Below, in pieces: positions 1-7,092 of a DNA stretch of 11,665 nucleotides (positions within the stretch are counted from its first letter, which is position 1; every line of letters begins with the position of its first letter). Position numbers and translations under genes: made by a program. Source of the DNA: a bacterium (GTDB lineage Bacteria > Verrucomicrobiota > Verrucomicrobiae > Opitutales > Opitutaceae); assembly GCA_021780625.1 (NCBI GenBank), contig JAJXYI010000013.1, forward strand, positions 1 to 11,665. The letters run 5' to 3'. Below the pieces are notes generated by a model. The model worked only from the letters and a program-made list of their open reading frames with translations. It was not told the origin of the DNA and made no database searches.

Positions 1-526
1 TCTCGCGGACAACACGCTCGAACAGTGCGTCCATCGTTTCCCCGTCGCCCCGGGCGACTCCATCTTCGTTGAGAGCGGGCGTATCCACGCCATCGATTCC
101 GGCAACCTCATCCTCGAAATCCAGCAGAACTCGGACACCACCTACCGGGTTTACGACTGGGGCCGCGTGGGACTGGATGGGAAACCGCGCCAGCTCCATG
201 TCCAGCAGTCGCTCAAGTCGATCAAGTGGGACGACTTCGAACCTGCTCCGATGCGCGGCGCGCCGACGTCGGGGGTGCTGGCGGAATGCCCCGATTTTCT
301 TATTCGCCGGGTCGTGCTCGACCGGGGCGAGAAGCTGCATTTTGAGGCGAACGAACAACCTCGCATTCTGAGCGTGGTGAGCGGGTCGCTGGTCCAGCAT
401 GGAGGGGGCCGGGGCACCGAGATTCTCACGCGCGGCGACAACGTGCTTCTCCCGTATTCGGGAGCCTTCACTTTCGACGCTTTCGAAGCGTCGATCCTGC
501 TCGTCACCGAAAACTTCAACCACTGA
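1..526 (+). CDS. manA: Mannose-6-phosphate isomerase, class I (3' part; start lies before the window)
   Basis: The frame is open from base 2 to the TGA at 524-526, giving the last 174 residues; the N-terminal part lies upstream of the window. The enzyme interconverts mannose 6-phosphate and fructose 6-phosphate in the cytoplasm, linking GDP-mannose supply or mannose use to glycolysis. The recognisable block is the type I cupin-fold signature: PGD, then FVESGRIHAI, then ILEIQQNSDTTYRVYDWGR, then a QLHVQQSL stretch. The His of the GRIHAI segment is at the position of a metal ligand in this family. The C-terminal part (residues near GSLVQHGG and GDNVLLPYSGAF) is the usual second cupin-like domain. 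The length that can be seen fits the short bacterial ManA form of about 310-330 residues rather than the long E. coli form. The next gene starts five bases after the stop, so the two are probably co-transcribed. Confidence 0.9.
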   Translation, partial: LADNTLEQCVHRFPVAPGDSIFVESGRIHAIDSGNLILEIQQNSDTTYRVYDWGRVGLDGKPRQLHVQQSLKSIKWDDFEPAPMRGAPTSGVLAECPDFLIRRVVLDRGEKLHFEANEQPRILSVVSGSLVQHGGGRGTEILTRGDNVLLPYSGAFTFDAFEASILLVTENFNH

Positions 527-531
527 AAACC

Positions 532-1308
532 GTGCGCTCCCACCTTCGGTACTCGGACTCCCGCGGCGGAATCCTCTTCAAGCTCCTTCTTGGCGTGGCG
601 GTCGTGCTCGCCGCCGTCTCGCTCGCGTGGATGATGCTCCTGCCCGTGGTCGCCTCGAAGTACATCTCGAGTCAGACCGGGTTCAGCATGAGGGTTGATT
701 CGCTCTCCGTGAATCCGTTCTCGGCCTCGGTGAAGATCAAGGGCCTGGTACTTGATAATCCCTCGGACTACCCGATGCCGGATTTTGTCCATGTGCGTTC
801 GTTCGTGGTCGAAGCCGAGTTGTCCTCGCTTTGGAGCGACCGGATCGTGATCGACAATGCCGACGTCGACGTCGCCGAAGTGGCGCTCGTGAAGGACAGC
901 CATGGCCAAAGCAATGCGGCGCTGTTCCAGGATCGTTTGGCGGGCCCCTCCAAACCCACGGCGAGCAAGCCGGCCGCCTCCTCGAAATCGAAGTCCTTTC
1001 TAGTGCGGAAGCTTCACATCCGCTTTGATCGCCTGCTGATGGTCGACTACTCCGGGGTGAAACCGTCGCGCAAGGAGATCAATCTCGATTTCGATCACAC
1101 TTATCAGGATGTGACGAGCCCGGTGCAGATCGCCGTTCCCATCCTCGGTCGCGTGACGGCGCTCGGTGGAGCCGTAGGCGATTTTGCCGGCAAGCTAGGC
1201 GCCCAGGCGCGTGACGCGGCGGCGAACGCTGCGCAACAGGTCAAGGAGACCGGCAAGAAGGCAGAGGGTGTGATCAAGGGGCTGTTCGATTCCCTGAAGG
1301 GAAATTGA
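532..1308 (+). CDS. AsmA/DUF748-like single-pass envelope protein, short form
   Basis: 258 residues from a GTG start. No upstream ATG is available in frame and no clear Shine-Dalgarno is present, so the start is plausible but not proven. Residues about 14-37 form one hydrophobic helix preceded by basic residues, consistent with an inner-membrane anchor and a periplasmic body. The next stretch (YISSQTGFSMRVDSLSVNPF, then IKGLVLDNPSDYP, then an ELSSLWSDRIVIDNADVDVAEV segment) matches the start of AsmA/DUF748 proteins: a repeated beta pattern that reads amphipathic substrate, loop, 'S-L-F/W' and 'V-D-x-P/A'. These families are known or suspected to bridge the periplasm and move lipids, but full members are usually much longer. 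Residues about 205-258 are rich in Ala, Lys and Gln and look like an amphipathic helix. It follows manA by five bases. The exact function is unknown; family membership is inferred from the N-terminal pattern only. Confidence 0.6.
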   Translation: MRSHLRYSDSRGGILFKLLLGVAVVLAAVSLAWMMLLPVVASKYISSQTGFSMRVDSLSVNPFSASVKIKGLVLDNPSDYPMPDFVHVRSFVVEAELSSLWSDRIVIDNADVDVAEVALVKDSHGQSNAALFQDRLAGPSKPTASKPAASSKSKSFLVRKLHIRFDRLLMVDYSGVKPSRKEINLDFDHTYQDVTSPVQIAVPILGRVTALGGAVGDFAGKLGAQARDAAANAAQQVKETGKKAEGVIKGLFDSLKGN

Positions 1309-1320
1309 AATCGCCCGTTG

Positions 1321-1344
1321 CCTGCGCGCCCGACGGCGCGCAGG
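1321..1344 (+). terminator. Perfect 10-bp hairpin after the manA/AsmA-like pair
   Basis: CCTGCGCGCC (1321-1330) and GGCGCGCAGG (1335-1344) are exact reverse complements separated by the 4-base loop CGAC. The hairpin starts 12 bases after the stop codon of the AsmA-like gene. There is no run of T after it, so it is not a classic intrinsic terminator; it could end transcription weakly, protect the 3' end, or be a terminator of the T-less kind. The inverted repeat is seen; the role is inferred. Confidence 0.5.
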
Positions 1345-1502
1345 AGCGCGGTTTGCGCGTCGAACGGTCGACTGCAGCGCGAGGAATGGGCTCGGCTGGT
1401 GATGAATTTTAACTGCTCGGGCCCGGCCTCTTGGCTCGATACGGGCCGGCAAGGGTTCGACGAGGTGAAACTCCTCGATTTGGGGGATTCCGTGATGCCC
1501 CC

Positions 1503-1530
1503 TTGAATTTTCCGGAGGCATTCCTTTTAT
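1503..1530 (+). promoter_or_regulatory. Candidate promoter for grpE-dnaJ
   Basis: TTGAAT (1503-1508) is followed after 16 bases by TTTTAT (1525-1530), 12 bases before the grpE ATG. The -35 part also reads CTTGAAT, close to the CTTGAA core of heat-shock (sigma-32 type) promoters, but the C-rich -10 expected for that class is not evident. If used, it would give an almost leaderless grpE message. No CIRCE operator (TTAGCACTC-N9-GAGTGCTAA) is visible in 1309-1542, so HrcA control is not supported here. The rest of that 234-base gap has no gene that I can support. Confidence 0.3.
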
Positions 1531-1542
1531 TGGCAGGCTCAC

Positions 1543-2154
1543 ATGACCGATCCCGATACTTCCGACAACAAGACCAGCGCCGCAACCTCCGACGCCGCCG
1601 CGAATCAGGCGCCTGCGGATAATCCTGCGTCCGGGTCTGCGGCAGCCGAGGCGACCCAGGAGAGCTCTGGTTTGGCGGACCAGCTCGCTGCGGCGAAAAA
1701 AGAGTCTGCTGACAACTACAGTCGCTACCTCCGCGCGGTGGCTGACCTGGAGAATTTTCGCAAGCGCACGGTGCGGGAGAAGGACGAGCTTCGCCAGTAC
1801 GCCGCAAGCCGTGTGCTCGAGGATCTCCTTCCTGCGCTAGACAACCTGGGCCTCGGGCTCGCTGCGGCGAAACTGCCCAACGCCGACATCAAGACCATCG
1901 TCGGCGGCGTCGAGATGGTGCTTTCCCAGCTGAAGGCCTCGCTCGCGAATCACGGTCTCAAGGAGATCAATCCGGTCGGCCAGCCCTTCGATCCACACCA
2001 ACACGAGTCGATCGGCCATCAGCCGAGCTCGGAGGTGCCTGCGGAGGCGGTTCTCACGGTCGTTCGCACCGGCTATTCGCTCAATGGACGCCTCCTGCGT
2101 CCTGCCTCGGTGTTGCTGTCCAGCGGGCCCGCGGCTGCTGAAGCCAAGAGTTAA
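1543..2154 (+). CDS. grpE: GrpE, nucleotide exchange factor of DnaK
   Basis: 203 residues, within the usual range for GrpE (about 180-210). It releases ADP from the DnaK chaperone so that the folding cycle can continue; it acts in the cytoplasm as a dimer. Residues 1-45 are Ala/Ser/Asp-rich and look disordered. Residues about 45-95 form the long dimer coiled coil ([20 protein letters not shown], then the [12 protein letters not shown] segment). The C-terminal beta domain carries the family signature: [12 protein letters not shown], then [19 protein letters not shown] and [10 protein letters not shown]. The ATG at 1543 is the only sensible start, since an in-frame TGA lies at 1504-1506 and no other start codon lies between. 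A weak GGCAGG lies five bases upstream; a better GGAGG at 1514-1518 is too far away. dnaJ follows 23 bases later, so the two form an operon; dnaK and hrcA are not in view. Confidence 0.96.
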   Translation: MTDPDTSDNKTSAATSDAAANQAPADNPASGSAAAEATQESSGLADQLAAAKKESADNYSRYLRAVADLENFRKRTVREKDELRQYAASRVLEDLLPALDNLGLGLAAAKLPNADIKTIVGGVEMVLSQLKASLANHGLKEINPVGQPFDPHQHESIGHQPSSEVPAEAVLTVVRTGYSLNGRLLRPASVLLSSGPAAAEAKS

Positions 2155-2177
2155 TTCGCTCCGACCCTCCCAACCTC

Positions 2178-3329
2178 ATGGCCAAGGAAGACTATTACGA
2201 GTTGCTTGGCGTCCAGAAGGGCGCCAGCGACGAGGAAATCAAGAAGGCTTACCGCAAGAAGGCCGTCCAATACCACCCGGACAAGAATCCGGGCAACAAG
2301 GAGGCCGAGGAGATGTTCAAGAAGGTCTCCGAGGCTTACGAGGCGCTCAAAGACCCCGAGAAGCGGGCCGCGTATGACCGGTACGGCCATGCCGCATTTG
2401 CAGGCCCGGGCGGCACCGGCGGCGCTCCGGGCGGTTTCAGCCAGGCGGGCGGTGGGTTTCACGATCCGTTCGACATTTTCCGCGAGGTGTTCGGACAGGG
2501 CGGAATGGGCGGCGGAATCTTCGAGGAGATGTTCGGTGGCGGCAGCAGGGACGGCGGCCGCGACGGCTCCGATTTGCGCTACGACCTGGAGATCACGCTC
2601 GAGGAAGCCGCGAAGGGCGTGGAAAAGGAGATTTCCTTCCGCAAGAACGTCACGTGCGAACGCTGCGAGGGGACTGGTGCCGAGCCTGGCTCGAAACGCA
2701 CCACTTGCCCCACGTGCCGCGGCGCCGGCCAGGTGCGGCGTTCGGGTGGCATCATCGTGTTCACGCAAACCTGCCCGACCTGTGGCGGCGCCGGCACGCG
2801 TGTGGAGAAGGTGTGCACGGCCTGCCATGGCGAGGGCCGCACGCCGAAGACGACCAAGCTCAATGTCCGCATCCCGGCCGGCGTGGAGTCGGGGTCGCGA
2901 CTGCGCTCCTCGGGCAATGGCGAGGCAGGGCTTTCGGGCGGGCAGCCGGGCGACCTCTACATCGTGATCACGGTCAAGGATCACGAGCTGTTCGAGCGTC
3001 ACGGGGACGACCTGTTCTGTGAGATTCCGATCAAGTTCACGCTCGCGACCCTCGGCGGCACGATCGAGATCCCGACCCTGTTCGGGAAGGCTTCGATCAA
3101 GATCGGTGCGGGCACCCAGAGCGGCACGACGTTCCGACTTCGTGGCAAGGGCATGCCGCATCTCCGAGGTTCCGGTCAGGGCGACCAGCTTGTGCGGGTG
3201 CACGTGGAAGTCCCCTCGAGCCTGAGCTCGGAGCAGCGCCGCATCCTCGAGGAATTCGCCCGCGTGTCGGGCGATGCCGACCACCCGGTTGCCAAGAGCT
3301 GGTTCGACAAGGCGAAGAAATTCTTCTGA
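2178..3329 (+). CDS. dnaJ: Chaperone protein DnaJ (type I Hsp40)
   Basis: 383 residues, the normal size for a full-length bacterial DnaJ. It delivers unfolded proteins to DnaK and stimulates its ATPase. All four regions are present. The J domain (about 3-70) has the catalytic HPD at residues 33-35. A Gly/Phe-rich linker (about 75-135) includes DPFDIF and repeated GGG. The zinc region has four CxxCxGxG motifs beginning at Cys 160 (CERCEGTG), 177 (CPTCRGAG), 199 (CPTCGGAG) and 213 (CTACHGEG); the spacing 17-22-14 is the same as in E. coli DnaJ, so two zinc sites should form. The C-terminal beta domains ([33 protein letters not shown]) and the dimerisation tail follow. The ATG start is placed by the J-domain N-terminus [12 protein letters not shown]; no good Shine-Dalgarno is present. 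It is the last gene of the grpE-dnaJ unit and converges with the next gene, with 14 bases between stops. Confidence 0.98.
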   Translation: MAKEDYYELLGVQKGASDEEIKKAYRKKAVQYHPDKNPGNKEAEEMFKKVSEAYEALKDPEKRAAYDRYGHAAFAGPGGTGGAPGGFSQAGGGFHDPFDIFREVFGQGGMGGGIFEEMFGGGSRDGGRDGSDLRYDLEITLEEAAKGVEKEISFRKNVTCERCEGTGAEPGSKRTTCPTCRGAGQVRRSGGIIVFTQTCPTCGGAGTRVEKVCTACHGEGRTPKTTKLNVRIPAGVESGSRLRSSGNGEAGLSGGQPGDLYIVITVKDHELFERHGDDLFCEIPIKFTLATLGGTIEIPTLFGKASIKIGAGTQSGTTFRLRGKGMPHLRGSGQGDQLVRVHVEVPSSLSSEQRRILEEFARVSGDADHPVAKSWFDKAKKFF

Positions 3330-3330
3330 C

Positions 3331-3362
3331 GGGCGTCGCTCGGCTAGCGCAGCCAGACGCCC
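3331..3362. terminator. Inverted repeat between convergent dnaJ and SBP-A ends
   Basis: GGGCGTC (3331-3337) and GACGCCC (3356-3362) are exact reverse complements around an 18-base loop that itself contains short GCT/AGC complementarity. It sits directly after the dnaJ stop and covers the last codons of the minus-strand gene, so it could serve both directions. Neither side has a T run, which makes a strong intrinsic terminator unlikely. Confidence 0.3.
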
Positions 3363-4957
3363 TTGTAGAAGCGGTTCCAGAGTCCGTCCTCCCGCCAGCC
3401 GGCAACTTCCGGCCTGACGAGGGTGACGTGTGTGTTCACATAAAGCGGTGCGACCGGGCATGTCTCAACGAGGCGCCGCTCGGCGTCCGCCACGGACTCG
3501 TCTCGCATGCGGGCGGTTGTCGCAGCGGAGGCGCGATGCACGTCGGTCGCGAACGCGGCGTCAGTCCAATGGGCGTAGTTGCCCGGGGCGCCCGGAAGGA
3601 GATCGGAAAGTGCGGCCACGGGATCGGCCACGTCGGGAATCAGCGTGATGAAACCGATGTCGTAGCGCCCGTCCCGCAGGGCGGCGACGTGTTCCTTGGC
3701 GTCGCGTACCGTGATCTCCACTCCGATGCCCAGAACGCGGCGCCATTGTTCCTGGATGGCCTCGAGGAGTGACCGGTTGGTCCAGCTGGAGAGCTCGAGG
3801 ACAGGAAAGCCGCGGCCTCCCGGGTAACCCGCGGCAGCGAGTTCCCGGCGCGCGCGCGCCACGTCCTGCGAAGGCGTGGGGCCCGGGGCTCTCGAGAGGG
3901 GCGGAGGAAGAAAGGCGCGCGTCGGAATCTGATGGCCGAGCAGGACCCGGTCGACCAGCTGCCTGCGATCCAGCGCAAGACTGAGCGCACGCCGTACGCG
4001 TGCATCGTTGAGCGGTGCCCTGGCGCAGTTGAACGCCAGGTAACGCGTTTCAATGAGCGGTGCGATCCGCAGCATCGCGGGTTTCTCCTGAGAGTAGGCC
4101 GCAATCAGGGACGGAGGCACGGCCATGGTCACGTCGAGCTGACCCGCCCGAAAACTCCGCTCCTCGGAGTCGCCGTCATCCATCGCGACGAACTCGATCG
4201 TCGGCACCCGGATCGCCGCGGCATCCCAGTAGTCGCGCCGGCGGCGTACGACGATGCGTTGGTGCGGCGTCCATTCCACCAGTGTGAACGGGCCGTTGCC
4301 GACGAAGCGGCCGGGGCGGGTCCAGTCCCGTCCCTCGGCGGCGACGACCCTGGGGTCGACCGGCAGCCACGGGCCGCTCGCCGCATAGAGCAGGAAGTCG
4401 GGGCAGGGGGCGCCCAGGGTGACGACGAGGGTGAGCGGATCGGCGGCGCGGAGGCCGACCCGCGAGAAATCGACGAGCGCGCCGGTCTTGTAGGCCCGTG
4501 CATTGAGGATGGGATAGAATAGCGCGGCCTTGGGCGCCGGGGTGGCGGGCTCGAGTATCCGTTTATAGGATGCAACAAACTGGTCCGCGGTCACCGGGTC
4601 GCCGTTCGACCAGCGTGCGCCGGGCCTCAGGTGAAAGGTGTAGCGCAGTCCGTCGGGCGCGATGTCCCACCAGGCGGCGGCCGCGGGCACGACGCCGCGG
4701 CCGTCTGGGGAGGGGGCCACGAGTCCCTCGCAGAGGGCGCGGTCGATGAAGAACTCGTCCGGCATCGACGCGAGCGCCGGATCGAGGTCGGCGGGTTCGT
4801 TTCTCTGGCTGACGCGGAGAGCCGCTGGGTTGCCACGTCGCGGGGAAACCGTCGGGGCTGCCTCCCGGGAACAGGCCGCGGCGAGCAGCAGGGCCACCGC
4901 GCCCACGAGCGCGCGGACCAGGTTCCCGGCGCGGGGGTCAGCGTTTGAGCCAGACAT
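3344..4957 (-). CDS. Family-5 extracellular solute-binding lipoprotein (oligopeptide-binding OppA-like), copy A
   Basis: 537 residues, similar to E. coli OppA (about 543 including signal). Residues 13-28 are a hydrophobic export signal ending LLLAAAC, with a probable lipidation Cys at 29; the -3 residue is Ala rather than Leu, so this lipobox is weaker than that of its partner. Ser follows the Cys, which in E. coli sorting rules would not retain it in the inner membrane. The mature part has the SBP_bac_5 pattern: EPADLDPALASMPDEFFIDR, LCEGLV, YTFHLRPGARWSNGDPVTADQF, NGPFTLVEW, YWDAAAIRVPTIEF, RRALSLALDR, ELAAAGYPGG and a closing YKGVWLR. Such proteins bind peptides (or other small ligands) for ABC importers. 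It begins 20 bases inside the end of copy B, so translation is probably coupled. It ends the minus-strand run, and no permease or ATPase gene follows. The ligand is unknown. Confidence 0.88.
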   Translation of the reverse strand: MSGSNADPRAGNLVRALVGAVALLLAAACSREAAPTVSPRRGNPAALRVSQRNEPADLDPALASMPDEFFIDRALCEGLVAPSPDGRGVVPAAAAWWDIAPDGLRYTFHLRPGARWSNGDPVTADQFVASYKRILEPATPAPKAALFYPILNARAYKTGALVDFSRVGLRAADPLTLVVTLGAPCPDFLLYAASGPWLPVDPRVVAAEGRDWTRPGRFVGNGPFTLVEWTPHQRIVVRRRRDYWDAAAIRVPTIEFVAMDDGDSEERSFRAGQLDVTMAVPPSLIAAYSQEKPAMLRIAPLIETRYLAFNCARAPLNDARVRRALSLALDRRQLVDRVLLGHQIPTRAFLPPPLSRAPGPTPSQDVARARRELAAAGYPGGRGFPVLELSSWTNRSLLEAIQEQWRRVLGIGVEITVRDAKEHVAALRDGRYDIGFITLIPDVADPVAALSDLLPGAPGNYAHWTDAAFATDVHRASAATTARMRDESVADAERRLVETCPVAPLYVNTHVTLVRPEVAGWREDGLWNRFYKGVWLR

Positions 4958-6569
4958 ACTTGTAGGGGTGGTGGTCCAGGAGATTTGGATACCAGCCCTG
5001 CACGGAAGGATCGACCAGGTACACGTGGGTGTAGAAGTAGATCGGGATGATCGGAGCGGCCTTCAGCAGCCGGGCCTCCGCCTGGCGAAGCAGCGCAAAG
5101 CGCGCCCGGTTGTCCTGGGTGGCGGCCGCCCGGTCCACGAGCGCGTCATAGGCGGGATCGTGCCAGCCGGTGAAGTTGTTTCCGCTCGCGGATTCCCAGA
5201 TTTCGAGGAAATCCTGCGGGTCGTCGTAGTCGCCGGTCCAGGAGCTCCTCAGGATCTGGAAACTGCCGGTGCGCCGTGCGTCGAGTACACTCGTGAGCTC
5301 CATATTCGTGAGCGAGGCGGAGATCCCGAGTTCCCTGCGCCACATCGCCTGGATGGCCTCCGCGATCTGACGGTGGGCCTCCGAGGAATTGTAGAGGATT
5401 TCGATTCCGGGAAATCCCTTGCCGCCCGGGTATCCCGCCGCGGCGAGGAGGCGGCGGGCTTCGGCGGGATCAAACCTGGGCCCCTCGGGCGGTTCGTAGC
5501 CGGCCGTGCCCGGAGGGGTGAACGAATGCGCCGGCTTCTGTCCACCGCGGAGGATTCGGGCGCAGATTGTCTTCCGATCCACCGCGAGCGACAAGGCCTG
5601 GCGGACCCGCGGATCGGCGAACACGGCGAGCCGGGTGTTGATCCGATAGAAATAGGTGCCCAGCAGCGGGTCGATCCGCAGTTCCGAGCGGTCGTGTTTG
5701 CGATACCAGTCGACCTTGTCCGGAGGCAGCGCGTCGGTGACGTGCAGCTGCCCCGCCCGGAATACGCGTTCCTCGGTTTCCACTCCGTAAGGATAAAAAT
5801 CGATGCCGTTCAGGCGCACCGATTTTGCGTCCCAGTAGGTCGGCGACTTCACCACGACGATCCGGTGGTCCAGGCTCCATTCCTTGAGATTGAATGGACC
5901 GTCGCCCACGAGTCGTCCCGGCCTGGCCCAGGGATTGCCGCGGGCGAAGACCGCCCCGGTCCGCGCGATGCTCGCAATGTTCACCGGGAACCAGACGGAC
6001 TGGTTGAGCATGCTCAGGAAGTAGGGCGTGGGATGTGCGAGCGTGATTCGGAGCGTGTGAGCGTCCACGGCCTGCACGCCCACAGTCGAAAAATCCGTCG
6101 ATTTCCCGCGGTTGAAGTCCTCGGCGCCCCGGATGACGTACATCTGGGAGGCGTTGGGGGCCGCCATCGCGGGGGACAGCACGCGACGAATGGACTGCAC
6201 GAAATCGTCGGCGGTCACGGGAGTCCCGTCGGACCAGCGCGCCGTGGCGCGCAGGTGAAAGGTGTACACTGTCCGGTCGGGGGAGACGTCCCAGCCCTGC
6301 GCCACGCCCGGCACGGGATGCAGGTCGACGGGATCCTCGGACACGAGGCCCTCGAACAGAGCGCTGAGCACGGAGTAGTCGCTGTCCTGGGTCGCCAGCG
6401 CGGGGTCGAGGTCGCTCAACTCCTGGCCTATCCCCCGATGGAGGATTCCGAGACGGTCACCCCGCTCCACGAGCGTTTCACGGTGTCCGCAGCCTGCGAG
6501 GGATAGCACGACGGCAAGGGCCGCCAGCAAGGCCGGCAACCCGGCGAGGGTCGGGAACACGCGCCTCAT
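4938..6569 (-). CDS. Family-5 extracellular solute-binding lipoprotein (oligopeptide-binding OppA-like), copy B
   Basis: 543 residues. The N-terminus (MRRVFPTLAG, then a hydrophobic helix) ends in a textbook lipobox LAGC with the lipidated Cys at 27, followed by Gly. The mature chain has the same order of family-5 blocks as copy A: LSDLDPALATQDSDYSVLSA, LFEGLV, YTFHLRATARWSDGTPVTAD, GDGPFNLKEW, YWDAKSVRLNGIDF, VRQALSLAVDRK, LLAAAGYPGGKGFP, YDALVDRAAAT and a final HHPYKYVWLKR. This C-terminal block is typical of OppA/MppA-type peptide receptors. Its ATG (6569-6567) overlaps the ispF stop as ATGA, a 4-bp overlap that normally means coupled translation; no good independent ribosome site is visible. 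Copy A follows with a 20-bp overlap. The two copies are clearly paralogues that have diverged. The ligand cannot be read from sequence, and no transporter partner is present locally. Confidence 0.92.
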   Translation of the reverse strand: MRRVFPTLAGLPALLAALAVVLSLAGCGHRETLVERGDRLGILHRGIGQELSDLDPALATQDSDYSVLSALFEGLVSEDPVDLHPVPGVAQGWDVSPDRTVYTFHLRATARWSDGTPVTADDFVQSIRRVLSPAMAAPNASQMYVIRGAEDFNRGKSTDFSTVGVQAVDAHTLRITLAHPTPYFLSMLNQSVWFPVNIASIARTGAVFARGNPWARPGRLVGDGPFNLKEWSLDHRIVVVKSPTYWDAKSVRLNGIDFYPYGVETEERVFRAGQLHVTDALPPDKVDWYRKHDRSELRIDPLLGTYFYRINTRLAVFADPRVRQALSLAVDRKTICARILRGGQKPAHSFTPPGTAGYEPPEGPRFDPAEARRLLAAAGYPGGKGFPGIEILYNSSEAHRQIAEAIQAMWRRELGISASLTNMELTSVLDARRTGSFQILRSSWTGDYDDPQDFLEIWESASGNNFTGWHDPAYDALVDRAAATQDNRARFALLRQAEARLLKAAPIIPIYFYTHVYLVDPSVQGWYPNLLDHHPYKYVWLKR

Positions 6570-7042
6570 GGCTTCTCGATGAGCACGACGGCGTGAGCCG
6601 CGATGGCAATGCCGCGTCCGAGATCGCCGACTCCCTCGTTCGTGGTGGCCTTGATGCCGATGGCATCGGGGGGCAGGCCCGTCGAGGTGGACAGCGCGGC
6701 GCGCATGTCCTGGACCCTCGGGTAGATCTTCGGCCGCTCTGCGATGATGCTCAGGTCGGCGTTCACGGGAGCGTAGCCCCGCGCCTTCAGTTCGCCGATC
6801 ACGCGTCGCAGCAGGATCTGGGAGTCGATGTTACGGTAGGCGGGGTCGGTATTCGGGAAAAAATGACCGATGTCAGGGAGTCCGGCAGCCCCCAGCAGGG
6901 CGTCGCAGAGCGCGTGGGTCGCGCAGTCCGCGTCGCTGTGGCCCTCAAGCCCGTAATCGGTGTCAAAACGGACTCCACCGAGGACAAGGGGACGTCCCGC
7001 GACAAGGCGGTGGATGTCATAACCGTGGCCGATGCGAAACAT
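6566..7042 (-). CDS. ispF: 2-C-methyl-D-erythritol 2,4-cyclodiphosphate synthase
   Basis: 158 residues, the normal length. It cyclises CDP-methylerythritol 2-phosphate to MEcPP with loss of CMP, the fifth step of the MEP isoprenoid pathway, as a cytoplasmic trimer. The start MFRIGHGYDIHRL fits the family N-terminus, with metal ligands Asp9 and His11, and His43 in the THALCDALLGAAG block. The signature EGHSDADC is at residues 33-40, and DIGHFFPNTDP follows. The end carries KATTNEGVGDLGRG, where other members usually read TTTE-x-LG-x-x-GRG. The same reading frame is open far upstream across ispD, but homology begins at the ATG at 7042. ispD ends 50 bases upstream and the solute-binding gene begins 4 bases inside the ispF end, so ispF is in the middle of an operon. 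No Shine-Dalgarno is evident. Confidence 0.97.
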   Translation of the reverse strand: MFRIGHGYDIHRLVAGRPLVLGGVRFDTDYGLEGHSDADCATHALCDALLGAAGLPDIGHFFPNTDPAYRNIDSQILLRRVIGELKARGYAPVNADLSIIAERPKIYPRVQDMRAALSTSTGLPPDAIGIKATTNEGVGDLGRGIAIAAHAVVLIEKP

Positions 7043-7092
7043 GGGCGCACGATGGCAGCCCGGGCGCGGCGTTGGCCACGAAAAAGAAGGGC

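Noticed and set aside
151..909. Open frame of 252 codons on the minus strand across manA and the AsmA-like gene
   Set aside because: It runs through a gene boundary of the other strand and shows no recognisable domain; manA codon pattern explains it.
1461..1478. Small CGAGG/CCTCG inverted repeat upstream of grpE as an operator
   Set aside because: Only five base pairs with a seven-base loop, a level of pairing expected by chance in this composition.
2151..3461. Open frame of 436 codons on the minus strand across dnaJ
   Set aside because: It lies wholly antisense to a complete DnaJ and into the next gene, with a composition rich in Ala, Arg and Leu; a GC-driven shadow.
4662..6506. Open frame of 614 codons on the plus strand, antisense to both solute-binding genes
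   Set aside because: It mirrors two clearly recognised genes, spans their overlap, has low-complexity Arg/Gly/His-rich composition and no family resemblance. Long antisense frames are expected in DNA of this GC content.
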